Source of the DNA: Sinohyriopsis cumingii
Taxonomy: Eukaryota > Mollusca > Bivalvia > Unionida > Unionidae
DNA length: 64,000 nucleotides
Assembly: GCA_028554795.2 (NCBI GenBank)
Contig: CM068828.1
Span: 20,143,936 to 20,207,935, forward strand
Reading direction: 5' to 3'
Shown here: piece after piece, positions 34,119-44,560 of the stretch
Numbering within the stretch: position 1 is the stretch's first letter
How the letters are laid out: the number at the start of each line of letters is the position of its first letter
The notes under the pieces: generated by a model
What the model saw: only the letters and a program-made list of their open reading frames with translations
Database searches by the model: none
What the model was told of the DNA's origin: nothing
Translations under genes and position numbers: made by a program

Positions 34119-34704
34119 TCAGAACTGAGGAAGGGTGGGGTCATCAATTCGAACCAGAACTTAACGGTCATTTGAACTGATAACGAATTAGTGATTTGTA
34201 AGCCGTCGTACTGGTAAAGCAGAATATACTCACTCCGAGGGAGCCACTCGTGATTTGGCGGGAAAACTCTTAGTACATTCTAAGGACAGAAAGCTTCGTA
34301 AAGGTCAGTGAGTTATTTGCTCGATTGTTGCAGAATGTTACGGCATTGTAATTGTAATTAAGTGCAGTATGTATATTTACTTACTAGAATCGTTAGGACG
34401 TAGAATTACCCTTGTATTGTTTAATTTACATGCGTACTTGAGAAATGAGCTATGATTATGTAGATTGCTCGCTCGTCAGAATTAATATTGTATTTCGCTA
34501 TTTAGTTACTTCGTAGTAAACTAGTGTATTTATTCATGTGATATTCTAGATTTTGCCATTGTGAATTAAATGGTAGCTTGTAAAATGGCTGCAGTGTGTA
34601 AATTTAAATAATATGGATATTTGAATATTTGTGTACACTTGTGGGAGTGTAAAGTACAGAAATGCGTCGGATTATTGTGATATTGTTGAGAATAATGAGA
34701 TTAA

Positions 34705-34780
<76 letters not shown>

Positions 34781-35400
34781 ATGTGACGCAATTTAGTTAT
34801 TTCTGTATGATAAGTAGGATACTGCTCTTATTGCAACGTTGTTTCTATAAGAACGTGTGTGTTTTTCGATGCGCACGAATGCGTGACCAAAGATGTAGAT
34901 AACCTTGATCTGATGATTGATTGATTGATGATTTAGTGTGAGAGAGATGGCTAACACAAATGGTAACGTCCTTGTGTTTTTCGTAGGAAGCTTTTGGGGA
35001 CAGAATAGTCAAGTCCCGAGTCTCAGAGAGACAGGATAGAAGTAGGCGGAGAACGCCGGAAGGAGAAATAGAGAATAGAAGTAGGCGGGGAACAAGCCTC
35101 GTTGAAGGAGAAAGAGAGAAAGAAAAGGAGGAGAAAAGAAGACGAAAGGGGAAGAGGACAAGAAGAATCGGAGAACGCCGGAAGGAGGAAAGCAATTGGC
35201 GTAGTAAACACAGATGAGCAGAAACGAAGTACAGGGGAAAGCCATCTCACACTAAAATCACGTGATGCAATAGGTTGTCACACGGTCGAGAGGAAGTAGA
35301 TTGGTTGAGAAATTAATATCGTTTAATTTGTATTAAATTGTTATTCTTTTGGATTTCACCTTTGTGTTCTTAATAATTTAATTGTCGGTATTGCTGACTG
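34119..35400 (+). repeat. possible LTR-type debris with a 70-bp TA microsatellite
   Basis: A TA run occupies 34,708-34,780. A purine-rich stretch with duplicated GGAGAACGCCGGAAGGAG (about 35,047 and 35,168) follows. At 35,397 the sequence TGGGGGCTCG matches the first ten bases of a tRNA-Pro-type primer-binding site, the rest does not. No paired LTR was found, so this is a weak call. Confidence 0.25.
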
Positions 35401-35899
35401 GGGGCTCGGAGCTGTATCTCTCTCTATCACTAATTTCACTTCCTACAAAAACGAGCCAGGGTGGGAATTCCACAGTAATTCAAATAAATATTGGGGGCAC
35501 CCCACCCCAACGCATAACAGTGAGTCACATAGAATTTCACACAGTCTTCGATGATTATTTCGTCCTTCCGTATAACGGTGAAGAGATCTGAGAGGGGTTT
35601 AACTGTTCTCGTTGCGTCCGCTTCAGCATTTCCGCGTAGATCACGTATGGCCCTGGAGTTTGTCCCATTCATCGGGTACCTGATTCGTTTTTATTCTCAG
35701 TTTCTTTGGTGGAATTTTTGACGTTATCAGGCGAGACTGCGGGTGGCTGTGGATCAGCTGTGGTTTCTTTTTCATGTGTGCTCAGAGCCTCCTGGAAGTG
35801 TTGTATTCCTGCCATTTGTCTTTCGCCTGTGCTAAGTATATCTTCTATATAACACATACTATTTTTATAATATAGTTTTTATTCGAGTCATTTGGGTTA

Positions 35900-36500
35900 A
35901 TGTGTCACGACTATATGGTGTTAAACGAAATAACAGAAAAGAGCAAAAACCAACAAGTTTTGTAAAATATCCCTAGAATACAAAGTGAAAATGTAAAAGA
36001 ACTTACTGTATTGCGAATCAAATCCATAATAATCATAACTATTCATAACACTACTAAAACATGTCTTAAAGAATGAAGTTCTGAATAAACTTTAGTGGTA
36101 TTCCAAACTGAATCCAACGCTGAAAGTGTTGATGTGTCTGTGAAGGCCTGAATAGTAATGATGTTGAATCGCAATAATAAAATCCAAGAATATATCCTTA
36201 TCTGAATTTCACTATAAATCCAAGAATATATCCTTATTTGAATGTCACTATAAATCCAAGAATATATCCTTATTTGAATTTCACTATAATCCAAGTCTCT
36301 ATTTCCAAGACTATTATTTTCGATGAGCACTTAGTATTTCCGATTTATAAATAATTTGAAATAAATTCCAGCCCAAATGAAATACTGGACACAACAATAA
36401 AACTAATTTCTGCTTCAGCTATTATTGCAGGAATAAATATTTTTTCCAGTAAGCAAGGTTTTATAATCCTCTACTTACTTGACCTAGGTCACAATTAGAA
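35900..36500. repeat. dispersed LTR-like repeat, copy 1 (paralogue at 62.0 kb)
   Basis: Starts TGTCACGACTATATGG and shares, in order with 62,000-62,640, AACAAGNTTTGTAAAAT, CCCTAGAA, GAACTTAC, TCCAAGAATA, TGATGTGTCT and CTATANAAAA blocks. A TGTNACG start is common in Ty3/gypsy LTRs. It contains the 36-bp repeat at 36,183-36,300. Confidence 0.4.
36183..36300 (+). repeat. 36-bp tandem repeat, about 3.5 copies
   Basis: Unit AAATCCAAGAATATATCCTT plus ATTTGAATGTCACTAT. Confidence 0.9.
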
Positions 36501-38109
36501 TTTTCTATAAAAAAGATCACCTATTGAAAAATTTCCTTCTAGAAGAAGAATCAAAATGTTTACAAGATAAAATCATAGTTATAATTGGAAGGTCTTTTAC
36601 TAAAATTATAATAAAGAACAAGGTAAACACAATGTCCTGGTCTCAGTTTAAGATAATAATTCATATATTTATCCTTCAGTCAGAAAAAAGTAAACGATGT
36701 TGTTTATAAAACTGTCTCTGATTTTGAACAAGGTCAGCTTTACAATTTTACATGACCTATAACATATAATGACATTAAAAAACCCTCACAAATATTGCAA
36801 ATTTTATATACATGATAAATAACAATATTCTTATTGGTGTTCTAACATTATAGAATACACTTTACAGGTGGTGTCACGTCGCGTGTGTTGAGTACATGTA
36901 CACTACGTGGTACTGTTTCCATTTGTAAATCTAGGTCGATTTACCAAGTTCACGTTAACATCATATTTATTCTAAATAGGCCGTGCGTATTGTACTGTAG
37001 AAAGGAGGTCACACTGCCTTAGCATGTGATTGGTTAAATTATAAAAAAAGTTAAGTGCTGCATCTTAAAGTGTAGAATAATTTAAAATAACTGGAATTAT
37101 ATTCAAGGGGTTTTATGTTGCTTATCTGATGCGTATATGGTGATTATATCAAGGAATTAGATACGCAGCTTTCTTGTTCTGTTCTATGCTGTACCAGTCT
37201 TGAGAGTGTTATGAGAGGAATTTCCATTTATTTATAATTTGATCGTTGAAATTGCTAAGCTGAAACATTTATTGTAAATAAATAGTACCTTGCTGGATTA
37301 CTGTGAAATTATTCCAGGCCATGGATATTTATTAATTTCGTTGGATTACCTCGAAACATTCAAGGGCATTAGTGACATTAACTTTTCAGTAGAGTTACCT
37401 TAAACAAGTGAAGACTTCGATATTATAACAAGGTGGAGCTAGAACATAAGCACATTAGAACTTTCACTCGGAATACTTATGGGGCTTTTCCGGATTATTG
37501 TGAAATTAACAGTATATTTAAGACATTCTATAAATTCATACCATATTGTAAGTTATGTTTAATTCTTTCACTTTGTTTGACATTATATTCTATGGAAATA
37601 AGTTTATATTTTGGATTATAGAATACTTCTAGGTTTTTGCTTGTTTTCTTGCTACGTAGTTTAAACCGTTAGGACGTAAGAGGAAAATCGAGGGCTCCTC
37701 TCAGGATTTTAATTTTAATCGAATATTTTCAGTATTTGAATTTCATTGGAATATTTTCAGGATTTTAATTTCAGTTGAATATTTTCAAAATTTTAGTATT
37801 TCAGAGATTTCGATATTTCAGGAGATTGTGGGTTTATTTTTAAATATGAATTTCATTATTTTTAGTTTCCGTACCCTCTGGTATTTTCATTGCAAAACTG
37901 GGAAAATTTATAGTGAAATCAACAAACTTTCATCTTGACATCCAAAGTAGAGAATCTTATTGTAGATCATACACAAGAGGGGTTAAAGTCTTCAGGTTTT
38001 AGACCCTTTATTTGGACTTACTGTCCTGGGACGATTGAAGAGAGGAAGGAGGAGAGCGACGGAGAGATAGAGAGAAGGAAGATAGAGGAAGACAAATGAG
38101 GAGTTGGGC
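36501..38109 (+). other. possible LTR and leader of a Ty3/gypsy relic
   Basis: TGTCACGTCGCGTGTG at 36,872 is an LTR-like start. At about 37,690 GAGGGCTCCTCTCAGGAT resembles a degraded tRNA-Pro-type primer-binding site, followed by AT-rich leader and a purine-rich tract (38,040-38,100) before the gag fragment. Without a second LTR the boundaries are guesses. No coding frame is supported. Confidence 0.25.
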
Positions 38110-38785
38110 AATTATGTCAGTAGTGAAGTTAGAACTTGCCTTGATGAGAAAGGGGTTGAAACTTTAGAAAAGGTAGCTGATGATTATTTTTTAATTCACA
38201 TGGTTCCATTTGTGTAGAAATCATACTCGAAAGAGGTTTTTGTTAAGAAACCATTTAAGTTTCGTGCGAGTACTTACAAGTCTCCAACTGGTATAACTAT
38301 AAGGAATCAAATTTTTAATAAGAAGGATCAGATATCCTTATCTTTTTCCAGATACACTTATTATAAAAGGAAAGAACAAGTTATTTCTGATTCCTATAGA
38401 GTACAAATAAGCAGTATAATAATAATACAGAGCTGTTCCATTTGATCTTGCTTCTAAAGAGATCAGGGTCATGACCATGTATTGAAAGAGATACAGTTGT
38501 TGGGGATATCATACCTCAATCGGATGTTGTTATGGAGAAATACTAGCCATTCATGTCGATGAGTTCAAAAACGCTCGTTAGTGATTATGCCAAAGCTATT
38601 CCCATTGAGATATTGAGAAACAAAGGAAGTTCTAAGAGTATTTTGTTCTGAAGTACTTTATCCCTTGTCTAGTGGAAGTGCTCTAATAGAGTACGATTTG
38701 TTAAGGTTCCTCTCCATTGTGTTGATGTGTCATCAGACAGTTTTAGGACGGTGAACGTCTGCGCATGTCTCTGCTATCTCTTCCT
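38110..38785 (+). pseudogene. Ty3/gypsy-like gag and retropepsin fragments
   Basis: The first block (38,110-38,200) encodes VRTCLDEKGVETLEKVADDY, typical of the SCAN-like helical part of metazoan Ty3/gypsy Gag. The second (38,560-38,785) encodes LVSDYAKAIPIEILRNKGSS then VKVPLHCVDVSSDS, the pattern around the aspartic protease active site and the downstream VPLHRV block of these elements. The catalytic Asp-Thr-Gly is replaced by Asn-Lys-Gly, and stops and frame changes separate the pieces. Reverse transcriptase and integrase are absent: the element is cut off where Polinton sequence begins. Confidence 0.55.
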
Positions 38786-38833
38786 CTACTTTCAAAGTCA
38801 TCGACGAAAAATTCCAGTTGGGAGGCCTTATAT

Positions 38834-39446
38834 CTTCGCCATCTCTTTAACATGTTAATTGCTGAACCCAGTGGTTCAGACAAAACCGAATTTGTCAAAC
38901 GTTGGATTGAACATAAAAGTCATTTGATCGATCGTCCACCTCAACGCATCGTGTGGTGTTACAGAGAGTGGCAATCGGCTTTAGCCTCCTGCGATAAAGT
39001 CAAGGAAACTCCATCGTGTTAGTGGAAGGCATTCCTCGCGAAGAAGGCAGGATCGTGTCTGACCCCAGTCAAACCCATCTGGTCATCTTCGACGACATAT
39101 TAAGAGGAGACAAAGAAGAAATTCAAATGTAGTTTACGCGTTAGGGGCATCATCTTAATGCCAGTGTCATTTACATCACCTGACATTTGTTTAAACAAAA
39201 CAAGGCTCATCGTACCATCAGTCTCAATGCGCATGACGTAGTCTTGTTTAAAAGACTCAGAGATAAATCGCAAGTGCATGTGTTAGCCAAACAGTTAGGA
39301 ACTCTTTGGCTGACTCATGCTTACGATGATGCCGCTCAAATCCCTCACGCCTATTTACTCGTGGATTTTATAACATTAACTCCTGGAGGTTTTTGTCGTT
39401 TTCTTCAGAAATTCGAGAAGGGAACATATTTTGAAAACTATTTCTG
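38834..39446 (+). pseudogene. A32-like (FtsK/HerA) packaging ATPase, Polinton
   Basis: The P-loop region reads NMLIAEPSGSDKTEFVKRW; the family's glycine before the catalytic Lys is Asp here. IVWCYREWQSA follows, then after a frameshift near 39,005 IVLVEGIP and the Walker B strand HLVIFDDIL. The conserved sensor segment RTISLNAHDVVLFKRLRDKS is intact, as is the C-terminal AYLLVDF block. Three stops (two TAG around 39,129-39,147, one TGA near 39,180) interrupt the second frame before that segment. In the living element this enzyme pumps DNA into capsids. At about 205 codons it is close to the core size of the family. Confidence 0.8.
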
Positions 39447-39449
39447 AAT

Positions 39450-39566
39450 ACATCCTAAAACACCAGCTACCGGGTGATCTTCCAATAACATACTGCCTAA
39501 TTGTGTTAGAAACATCGTGTTTTATTGGCTATTTGGCTCGCGCATGAGCAGAAGGGTAAAAGTTGG

Positions 39567-39600
<34 letters not shown>

Positions 39601-40136
39601 TAACGGACTCATTATTTTCGTATCGAGACCACTCTTTATTCCAAACGTCCATCTTGTCCTACTTTTTGCAAAGGTTTATCTGTCTGTCTGCAGTTCATAC
39701 CGGTCTGCCTTAGATCTGAGACCGAAACATCTTAAATCCGGACACAAAATCTGATTCCGACCACGGACGAATTTTGGGTAGAGAAAAATCGGGTCCAAAA
39801 AATGAGGTTTTTCCCTCTGTATTTTGTAGTGCAACTAGAAATTGCAGATTATTTGGTATCATTTGTTTACCTTTCTATAATACCACCAACTTTAGTGTAT
39901 CATACATGACCTTGACGCTACAGAGCTCGGCAGTAGGCTACTACTTCCTGCCACGTAAACTCGTCACCAGGGGTTAATGTGTTAAACCCACTACACCCTA
40001 TTAGCTGCGATTTCGTACCCATCTGTTTCACCACTGGTGCCAAAACAGAGGGCCTGCTGTGAAAACGTCTCCGTCGACTTAAAAAAATATTTAGAAAAAC
40101 TTACGACACTTTTGCTCTGTCTCACACATCATCAAC
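39450..40136 (+). other. no gene recognised; 28-bp T run
   Basis: A poly-T tract (39,570-39,597) and undifferentiated sequence between the ATPase and the next Polinton gene. A decayed gene may have been here, but nothing is recognisable. Confidence 0.4.
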
Positions 40137-40492
40137 ATGACGTCCCTTCAGTCTCATCTTTCCATCAAATTGATTTGTTCCTTATACGGCATCAGTCGCG
40201 AAATATCCACAAATACGTGCTCGTGTCTTAGAAGCCAGTCTCAAAAAAGTCTTATAATGGTTTACGGTGACATCACGTCAATTACTTCAAGGCATCATTC
40301 ACATCCCTCATCAAACCAAACGCTTTTTTGAGAGAAATAAAGTAGCCTTGACATAACTGACAGATCCCCGAATCGACACTCAAACCAAAAAGCAAATAAT
40401 TTGGAAACCTGGAGGTACCGATTCTCTAGGAGGTGTCATCATTCTCTCCCTCTTAAAATGGGATCCCCTAATTCCCAAGCAGTGACCCCCAA
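40137..40492 (+). pseudogene. Polinton small glycine-motif protein, first copy
   Basis: With stops at about 40,255 and 40,354 the frame encodes LEASLKKVL, SRQLLQGIIHIP, then DTQTKKQIIWKPGGTDSLGG and a hydrophobic end (VIILSLLKW). The layout of a helical Leu-rich part, a K-K-x-I-x-x-x-G-G step and a hydrophobic tail matches the next gene at 40,829-41,122, so the two look like tandem paralogues. In the family this short basic/hydrophobic protein is thought to be a virion component; that is inference. Confidence 0.45.
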
Positions 40493-40655
40493 GAAAAGAG
40501 CCTCTCCTAAGCCAAAACATTCCAAGAAGAAAAAGAACGGTGATGTCAAGACCAGGTCACATCCCCAGAAAAGAAACGTTTCCAAGAAAAGACCCCAGAA
40601 AACAGCCTCTTCCCGCAAGAGAGGCACTATGGCCAGGACGCCAAGCCCAGTTTGA
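40458..40655 (+). CDS. small Lys/Arg-rich basic protein, Polinton
   Basis: A 65-codon open frame beginning MGSPNSQAVTPKK, composed largely of Lys, Arg, Ser and Pro with repeated KKRA/KKRP steps. It overlaps the end of the previous frame. The composition suggests a DNA-condensing core protein or the basic tail of the preceding gene after a frameshift; I cannot decide between them. Confidence 0.35.
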   Translation: MGSPNSQAVTPKKRASPKPKHSKKKKNGDVKTRSHPQKRNVSKKRPQKTASSRKRGTMARTPSPV

Positions 40656-40828
40656 CACCCGTCCTTCCCCATTTGATGAACCAAATTGATACCCGTGTCT
40701 CTAGGAACTTCTCCTCCGGCGGTGACACCCTCCTCCTCTTTAGTCTCAACAGCAGCTGCTAACAAAGTACCTGCCCCCAAAATCAAAGTCCAATAGAGAT
40801 CGAGTATGTTACCGAGTTTACTGGATTT

Positions 40829-41122
40829 ATGCGAAAGCAACTCATTCAAAGCGCCTCTGAAGTCGTCATCGATACCGAGTGCGAATGTTGCCTGAATGTC
40901 TTGAAAGGAATGATACCTTTGTCTCAACATCAGAAAGAATGCTTACCTAAGCATCGACACGTTCTTCGCCAAATGGTCCAAACGAAAATACCCATCCGTT
41001 AAAAGAAAAAGATGTTGGTGCAACGTGGAGGATTTGTGCACCTGTTGTTAGCACCCTTGGTGACAGTAGTATTGGGAGCAATGATTACAGGACTCATGAC
41101 GGAGCTGCTTCACAAGAGATAG
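40829..41122 (+). pseudogene. Polinton small glycine-motif protein, second copy
   Basis: A 97-residue frame from ATG at 40,829 with one internal TAA near 40,998. It encodes CECCLNVLKGMIPLSQHQKE, then HRHVLRQMV and KKKMLVQRGGFVHLLLAPLV with a hydrophobic C terminus. I recognise the Cys/Leu-rich N part and the QxGGF step followed by a membrane-like segment from Polinton-like elements of many invertebrates. Its role is not established to my knowledge; the pX-like proteins of adintoviruses are comparable. Confidence 0.6.
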
Positions 41123-41200
41123 TTCCAAGATAAAAAAGGATCAAGAAGATTAAAGGGGCCTCTGGGGTGAAAAGATTTCAGACGTGACCTTTGGAATCTG

Positions 41201-41560
41201 ATGGTAGGACGAAAACTGACTTTAGTGCCTAACAAACGATGGATGGAATTTCATCGTTCGCAAGAGCAACGCACTACGCATTTACCTCCCAATCCTCAAT
41301 TGAACGAGATGTCCTACTTACAACACGAATTGCAATCGTTGGTGGATCTCAGCGATTTGTCAAAAACGGAAAAATCGCAACGGTACGGTCAAGTATTGCA
41401 ACGACTTCAACTCTTTCACCAGAAAGCTTTAGACGAAACACCTCGACCGACTCTGAAAGATTTTAAGACCCTAATGAAGAGTCCATCACCACTATCACCC
41501 CCACCCCCAATGACCAAGACAAACACAGCCCCACGGATGTCTGAGAAAGAAGAGGCATGA
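41201..41560 (+). CDS. Polinton accessory protein, helical with proline-rich C terminus
   Basis: An intact 119-codon frame. The N part begins MVGRKLTLVPNKRW, the middle is helical (LSKTEKSQRYGQVLQRLQLF), and the C part is Pro/Ser/Thr-rich. In related elements a similar protein lies between the glycine-motif protein and the integrase and continues into a Pro- and Arg-rich tail. Here the frame stops early, but PSAAPIPSKIAASLLTPFPT can be read just after the stop, so the original was probably longer. Function unknown. Confidence 0.5.
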   Translation: MVGRKLTLVPNKRWMEFHRSQEQRTTHLPPNPQLNEMSYLQHELQSLVDLSDLSKTEKSQRYGQVLQRLQLFHQKALDETPRPTLKDFKTLMKSPSPLSPPPPMTKTNTAPRMSEKEEA

Positions 41561-41881
41561 GAAGTTTTTCAAACACCGTCAGCGGCTCCCATCCCTAGTA
41601 AGATTGCAGCATCCTTGTTGACCCCTTTCCCCACACCCCAACGAGGTTAAAAGCTTGGGTTAAAACGATAATGTGCACTCCTCCTTCAAGAGAAGTGGAA
41701 AAGAAAGAAGGGAAACCAGAAGTAAAAAAAGAAAGCAAGGCAAAAGCCATCCCATACCACAACTACCGCCTCTACCCTCGACTTCTACTCCGTGGCATGT
41801 TTCCAAACCACCACCTCACCCCACCCAGGGTAGCACCAATGAAGAGGGGGTAAGTTATTAAAGAGAGAGAGAGAGAGCGAG

Positions 41882-42709
41882 TCTTGATGGAGAATTTGTT
41901 AGCCAGCATTTACTACGATCCAGCCTATCCTGAGGGATATGGTGGAGTTCAGAAATTGTATCGTGTTGCCAAAATCCGACCCGGAACTATTCGTTTACCT
42001 CAGATGCAATGATGGTTACAATAACAAGCCACATACACCTTGCACAAACCCATTCGACGAATATTTTCCAGGAATCGCATCTGAATGGCGTGCATCGATC
42101 ATGAACGGCCAGCCGATTTAGCCGATGTCTCTCATTTGATCACCTAAATCGTGGCTACAAATATTTGTTTTGTGTCATCAACGTCATTTCCAAATTTGCC
42201 TGGTTCGTGCCATTGACTTCTTACCGCACCTGGTCAAAGCGTACAAACAATCTTACCATCAGAGCATCGGATGTGCCCCCGAAGAAGTGACTCCCGACAA
42301 CAAAGTGAACGTCTTTGAGCGCTTGTTTGCTGCGTCCCTGACTGTGGCTGTCCCCAAGAAAGGTGGAGTGTTGACGACGGAAGATTGGGTGCGCATTGTC
42401 AAAACTAAACGCACTTTCGAAAATGGCTACTTACCCAACTGGACCACCGAATTGTTTCGTGTCACTAGACGAGTGCATGGTTGTCATCCTGCCATCTATA
42501 AATTGGAAGACGTGAACGGGAAACTGTTAAAAGGAACGTTCTACTTGCCCGAGTTACAACAAGTGACCAAAAAAGAAGACGAAGTGTACAACATCGAAAG
42601 CATTGTTGGCCGAAGAACCCGAAAAGTGGGAAAACGTCGTGTCAGAGAAGTCAAAGTACATTGGAAAGGATATCCTCCGAGTTTTGATTCTTGGGTCGAC
42701 GTTTCGTAA
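41882..42709 (+). pseudogene. Polinton integrase with C-terminal chromodomain, core deleted
   Basis: The N-terminal part (41,882-42,150) encodes YYDPAYPEGYGGVQKLYRVA, then YTLHKPIRRIFSRNRI and the start of the catalytic domain, with three stops. After a frame change, KYLFCVINVISKFAWFVPLT is followed directly by LVKAYKQSYHQSIGCAPEEV, so about 100 residues of the catalytic core, including the later acidic residues, are missing. The rest is open: a SH3-like region and a chromodomain (KVHWKGYPPSFDSWVDVS) at 42,590-42,706. In active elements this enzyme inserts the DNA into the host genome, and the chromodomain is thought to guide targeting. Confidence 0.85.
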
Positions 42710-42738
42710 GTCATCGACTGAAAAAACAAGAGACCATC

Positions 42739-43008
42739 ATGCCCTTCAAGAGAACCTCAACCACAACAGTGACCACTCCTTTTCCGCGTTCTTCTCTGCA
42801 AAATCTACAAAAGCAACCCCTGTGGGTGTGGTGTGGAGAACGTGTGCCTAAAACGCAAATCGTCTTTTTCTGCCAAATCTGTGTGGTGTATTGTGTCATC
42901 GGTACTGCCATTGCTAATTTGAGTTTGTAACAGGGAGATAAACAATTGTGGACAATTCTACTGAGCAGTTACATCGGTTACCTTCTCCCCAACCCTTCCC
43001 TGAAATAA
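42739..43008 (+). pseudogene. small Polinton membrane protein with two hydrophobic segments
   Basis: From ATG at 42,739 a frame of 89 codons is interrupted by TAA at 42,928-42,930. It encodes a Thr-rich start (MPFKRTSTTTVTTPF), a first hydrophobic helix (IVFFCQICVVYCVIGTAIA) and, after the stop, LWTILLSSYIGYLLPNPSLK. A protein of this layout ending in GYLLPNPSL is regularly found between integrase and penton genes in Polinton-like elements. Its role is not known to me. Confidence 0.55.
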
Positions 43009-43140
43009 TCTAACCGTAACAACGGGAGTCTTGCGACCAACGTCAGTCACCGTCCCTACAGTCACAGTAAGAACAACAATCCGCTTTTATACACTCCTCT
43101 ATCCTCCAGTGACGCCTCGGACAGTACAACTCTGGAATCA

Positions 43141-44040
43141 TGAATAGCCAATTTTACTTAACTTTACCTAGTGACAGTTCCATGGATGTATTTCCTCACA
43201 ATGCTTTGTGATGTTTCACGATCAAATTACATCAAGCCATCCAATTGGATCAAGAAGCCCTTTGGGAAGTGGCTTTGGTCGAAATGATTCACCTTACACA
43301 AATCAAAAACATCACTGAAAATCAAAACACTTTTGAGGTCGAAGTTCTGAACGACAAAGTGCAACAATACTTGAATAAAAACGAAACTGTCGCTGCCTCT
43401 ATGAAACGACCAGTGTCCCCCGATACTCCACGATACATCTATATGTTGAAAATTCCTGCAGGCTATTATTTCAGCGGTCAACATCTGGTGGACACAAGTG
43501 CTTTGAAATTCCGTGCACTGTTTGGTAAAGCCTGGGACAAAACCAAAAGAAGTGTCACCATCGAGTACCATATGGCTCGTCTCCTTCTGATCACAATTTT
43601 GGATGCCAAAACGTTGTCAGTTACATTTGGTCCTGAATTGTTTTACGTTTTGGGTGGAGACCTCAAGATGATCAAGGGTCCACTCTACCACCTATCACCA
43701 ACAACTTGAATTTTCGAGGTTTTTTCGTTAACCTGAAGAACTGAACCAAGGATTAAATTTGATCTTTGTGTATTCTGATGTGGTGGAGTACAACGTGGTG
43801 GGACACACATCCGCACCGTTACTGCGAGTCATTTTTTTTCAAAGCGGATTCTGCCACGCCCATGACGAGGAAGGTGCAAAGACCTATTACGTTCAGCACG
43901 AATTTGTAGATCCTCACTATTTGCCCGTCAGTATGTCGTATTTCGACAGCGTCAACATTGGTAAAAAGGATATCTGGGACAGAATAGTCCATTCTCCAAA
44001 TGGAAAGTCACAGTGAAACTCCATTTTCGAAAACGATTCT
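43141..44040 (+). pseudogene. penton-like minor capsid protein, Polinton
   Basis: It starts MNSQFYLTLPSDSSMDVFP, the characteristic beginning of the Polinton/adintovirus penton homologue (a single jelly-roll protein at capsid vertices). A TGA at about 43,210 interrupts the frame, which then runs open through LWEVALVEMI and YIYMLKIPAGYYF to 43,709. After a frameshift the C-terminal part resumes at 43,759 (FVYSDVVEYNVVGHTSAPLL; FVDPHYLPVSMSYFDSV). The last strand, KVTVKLHFRKRF, lies in yet another frame near 44,003-44,040. Confidence 0.75.
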
Positions 44041-44063
44041 CTAATGACTTGAAAATCCTGTGT

Positions 44064-44126
44064 AAAGAGGAGTCAAAGAGCATATATAGTAAAAAAAAGT
44101 TTTTTTTTTTTTTACAACAAACCACA
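44064..44126 (+). repeat. inverted repeat, left arm, with TATA-like core
   Basis: GTCAAAGAGCATATATAGTA, an A/T run, and TTTACAACAAACCACA. The same sequence, inverted and with shorter A/T runs, lies at 47,019-47,071. The arm sits between the penton-like and pVI-like genes, so it could be a late-gene promoter or an element terminus brought inside by rearrangement. Confidence 0.8.
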
Positions 44127-44560
44127 AACAGCGAGGACATGGTTTAGGAGACATGTTGAAATCGGTGTTTTGTTCGGTGGCCCCCGTTTTGAAACCGATG
44201 GTGACTCGAGGATTGCATGCCTTGAAAGATGCGGCTTTGACGCAAATAAAAAGAATTTCTCCAAAACGTCATCATCATCAAACAAAACCCCAAAGAAGTC
44301 TTCTTGAGAGCGGGCAAAAACATCTTGCTTCAAACTGGAAAATACATTTTGGGCCAACGAGAAACCCTTATAAATGCGCCGAACGCTGCCCATCAGGCAT
44401 TCCTGCTTCCCTGGCACCACAGCAAGGACAAGTCAGAAAGACATCCCTCCAGAGGACTTCATACACACACAGAGCTAGAAAGACTAAGAAAAGAAGAACC
44501 GTCCGAGAATTAGACGTTTTTGATTATCAAAGAACAGAGAGAAAAGATGATGAACCGTGA
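44118..44560 (+). pseudogene. pVI-like capsid-associated protein, Polinton
   Basis: It opens with a Gly/hydrophobic segment (LKSVFCSVAPVLKPMVTRGL) and continues with short helices and many Lys/Arg. Frameshifts in the middle split it: the segment EVFLRAGKNILLQTGKYILG is in a second frame, and the ending is Lys/Arg/Glu-rich. Position between penton and major capsid genes and the amphipathic start match the adenovirus pVI-like protein of Polintons. Confidence 0.55.

Noticed and set aside
35009-35250. Three overlapping minus-strand ORFs rich in Ser, Phe and Pro
   Set aside because: They are the complement of a purine-rich tract, open in all frames by composition.
40439-40930. 163-codon minus-strand ORF inside the Polinton
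   Set aside because: It is antisense to two recognisable plus-strand Polinton frames and resembles nothing known.
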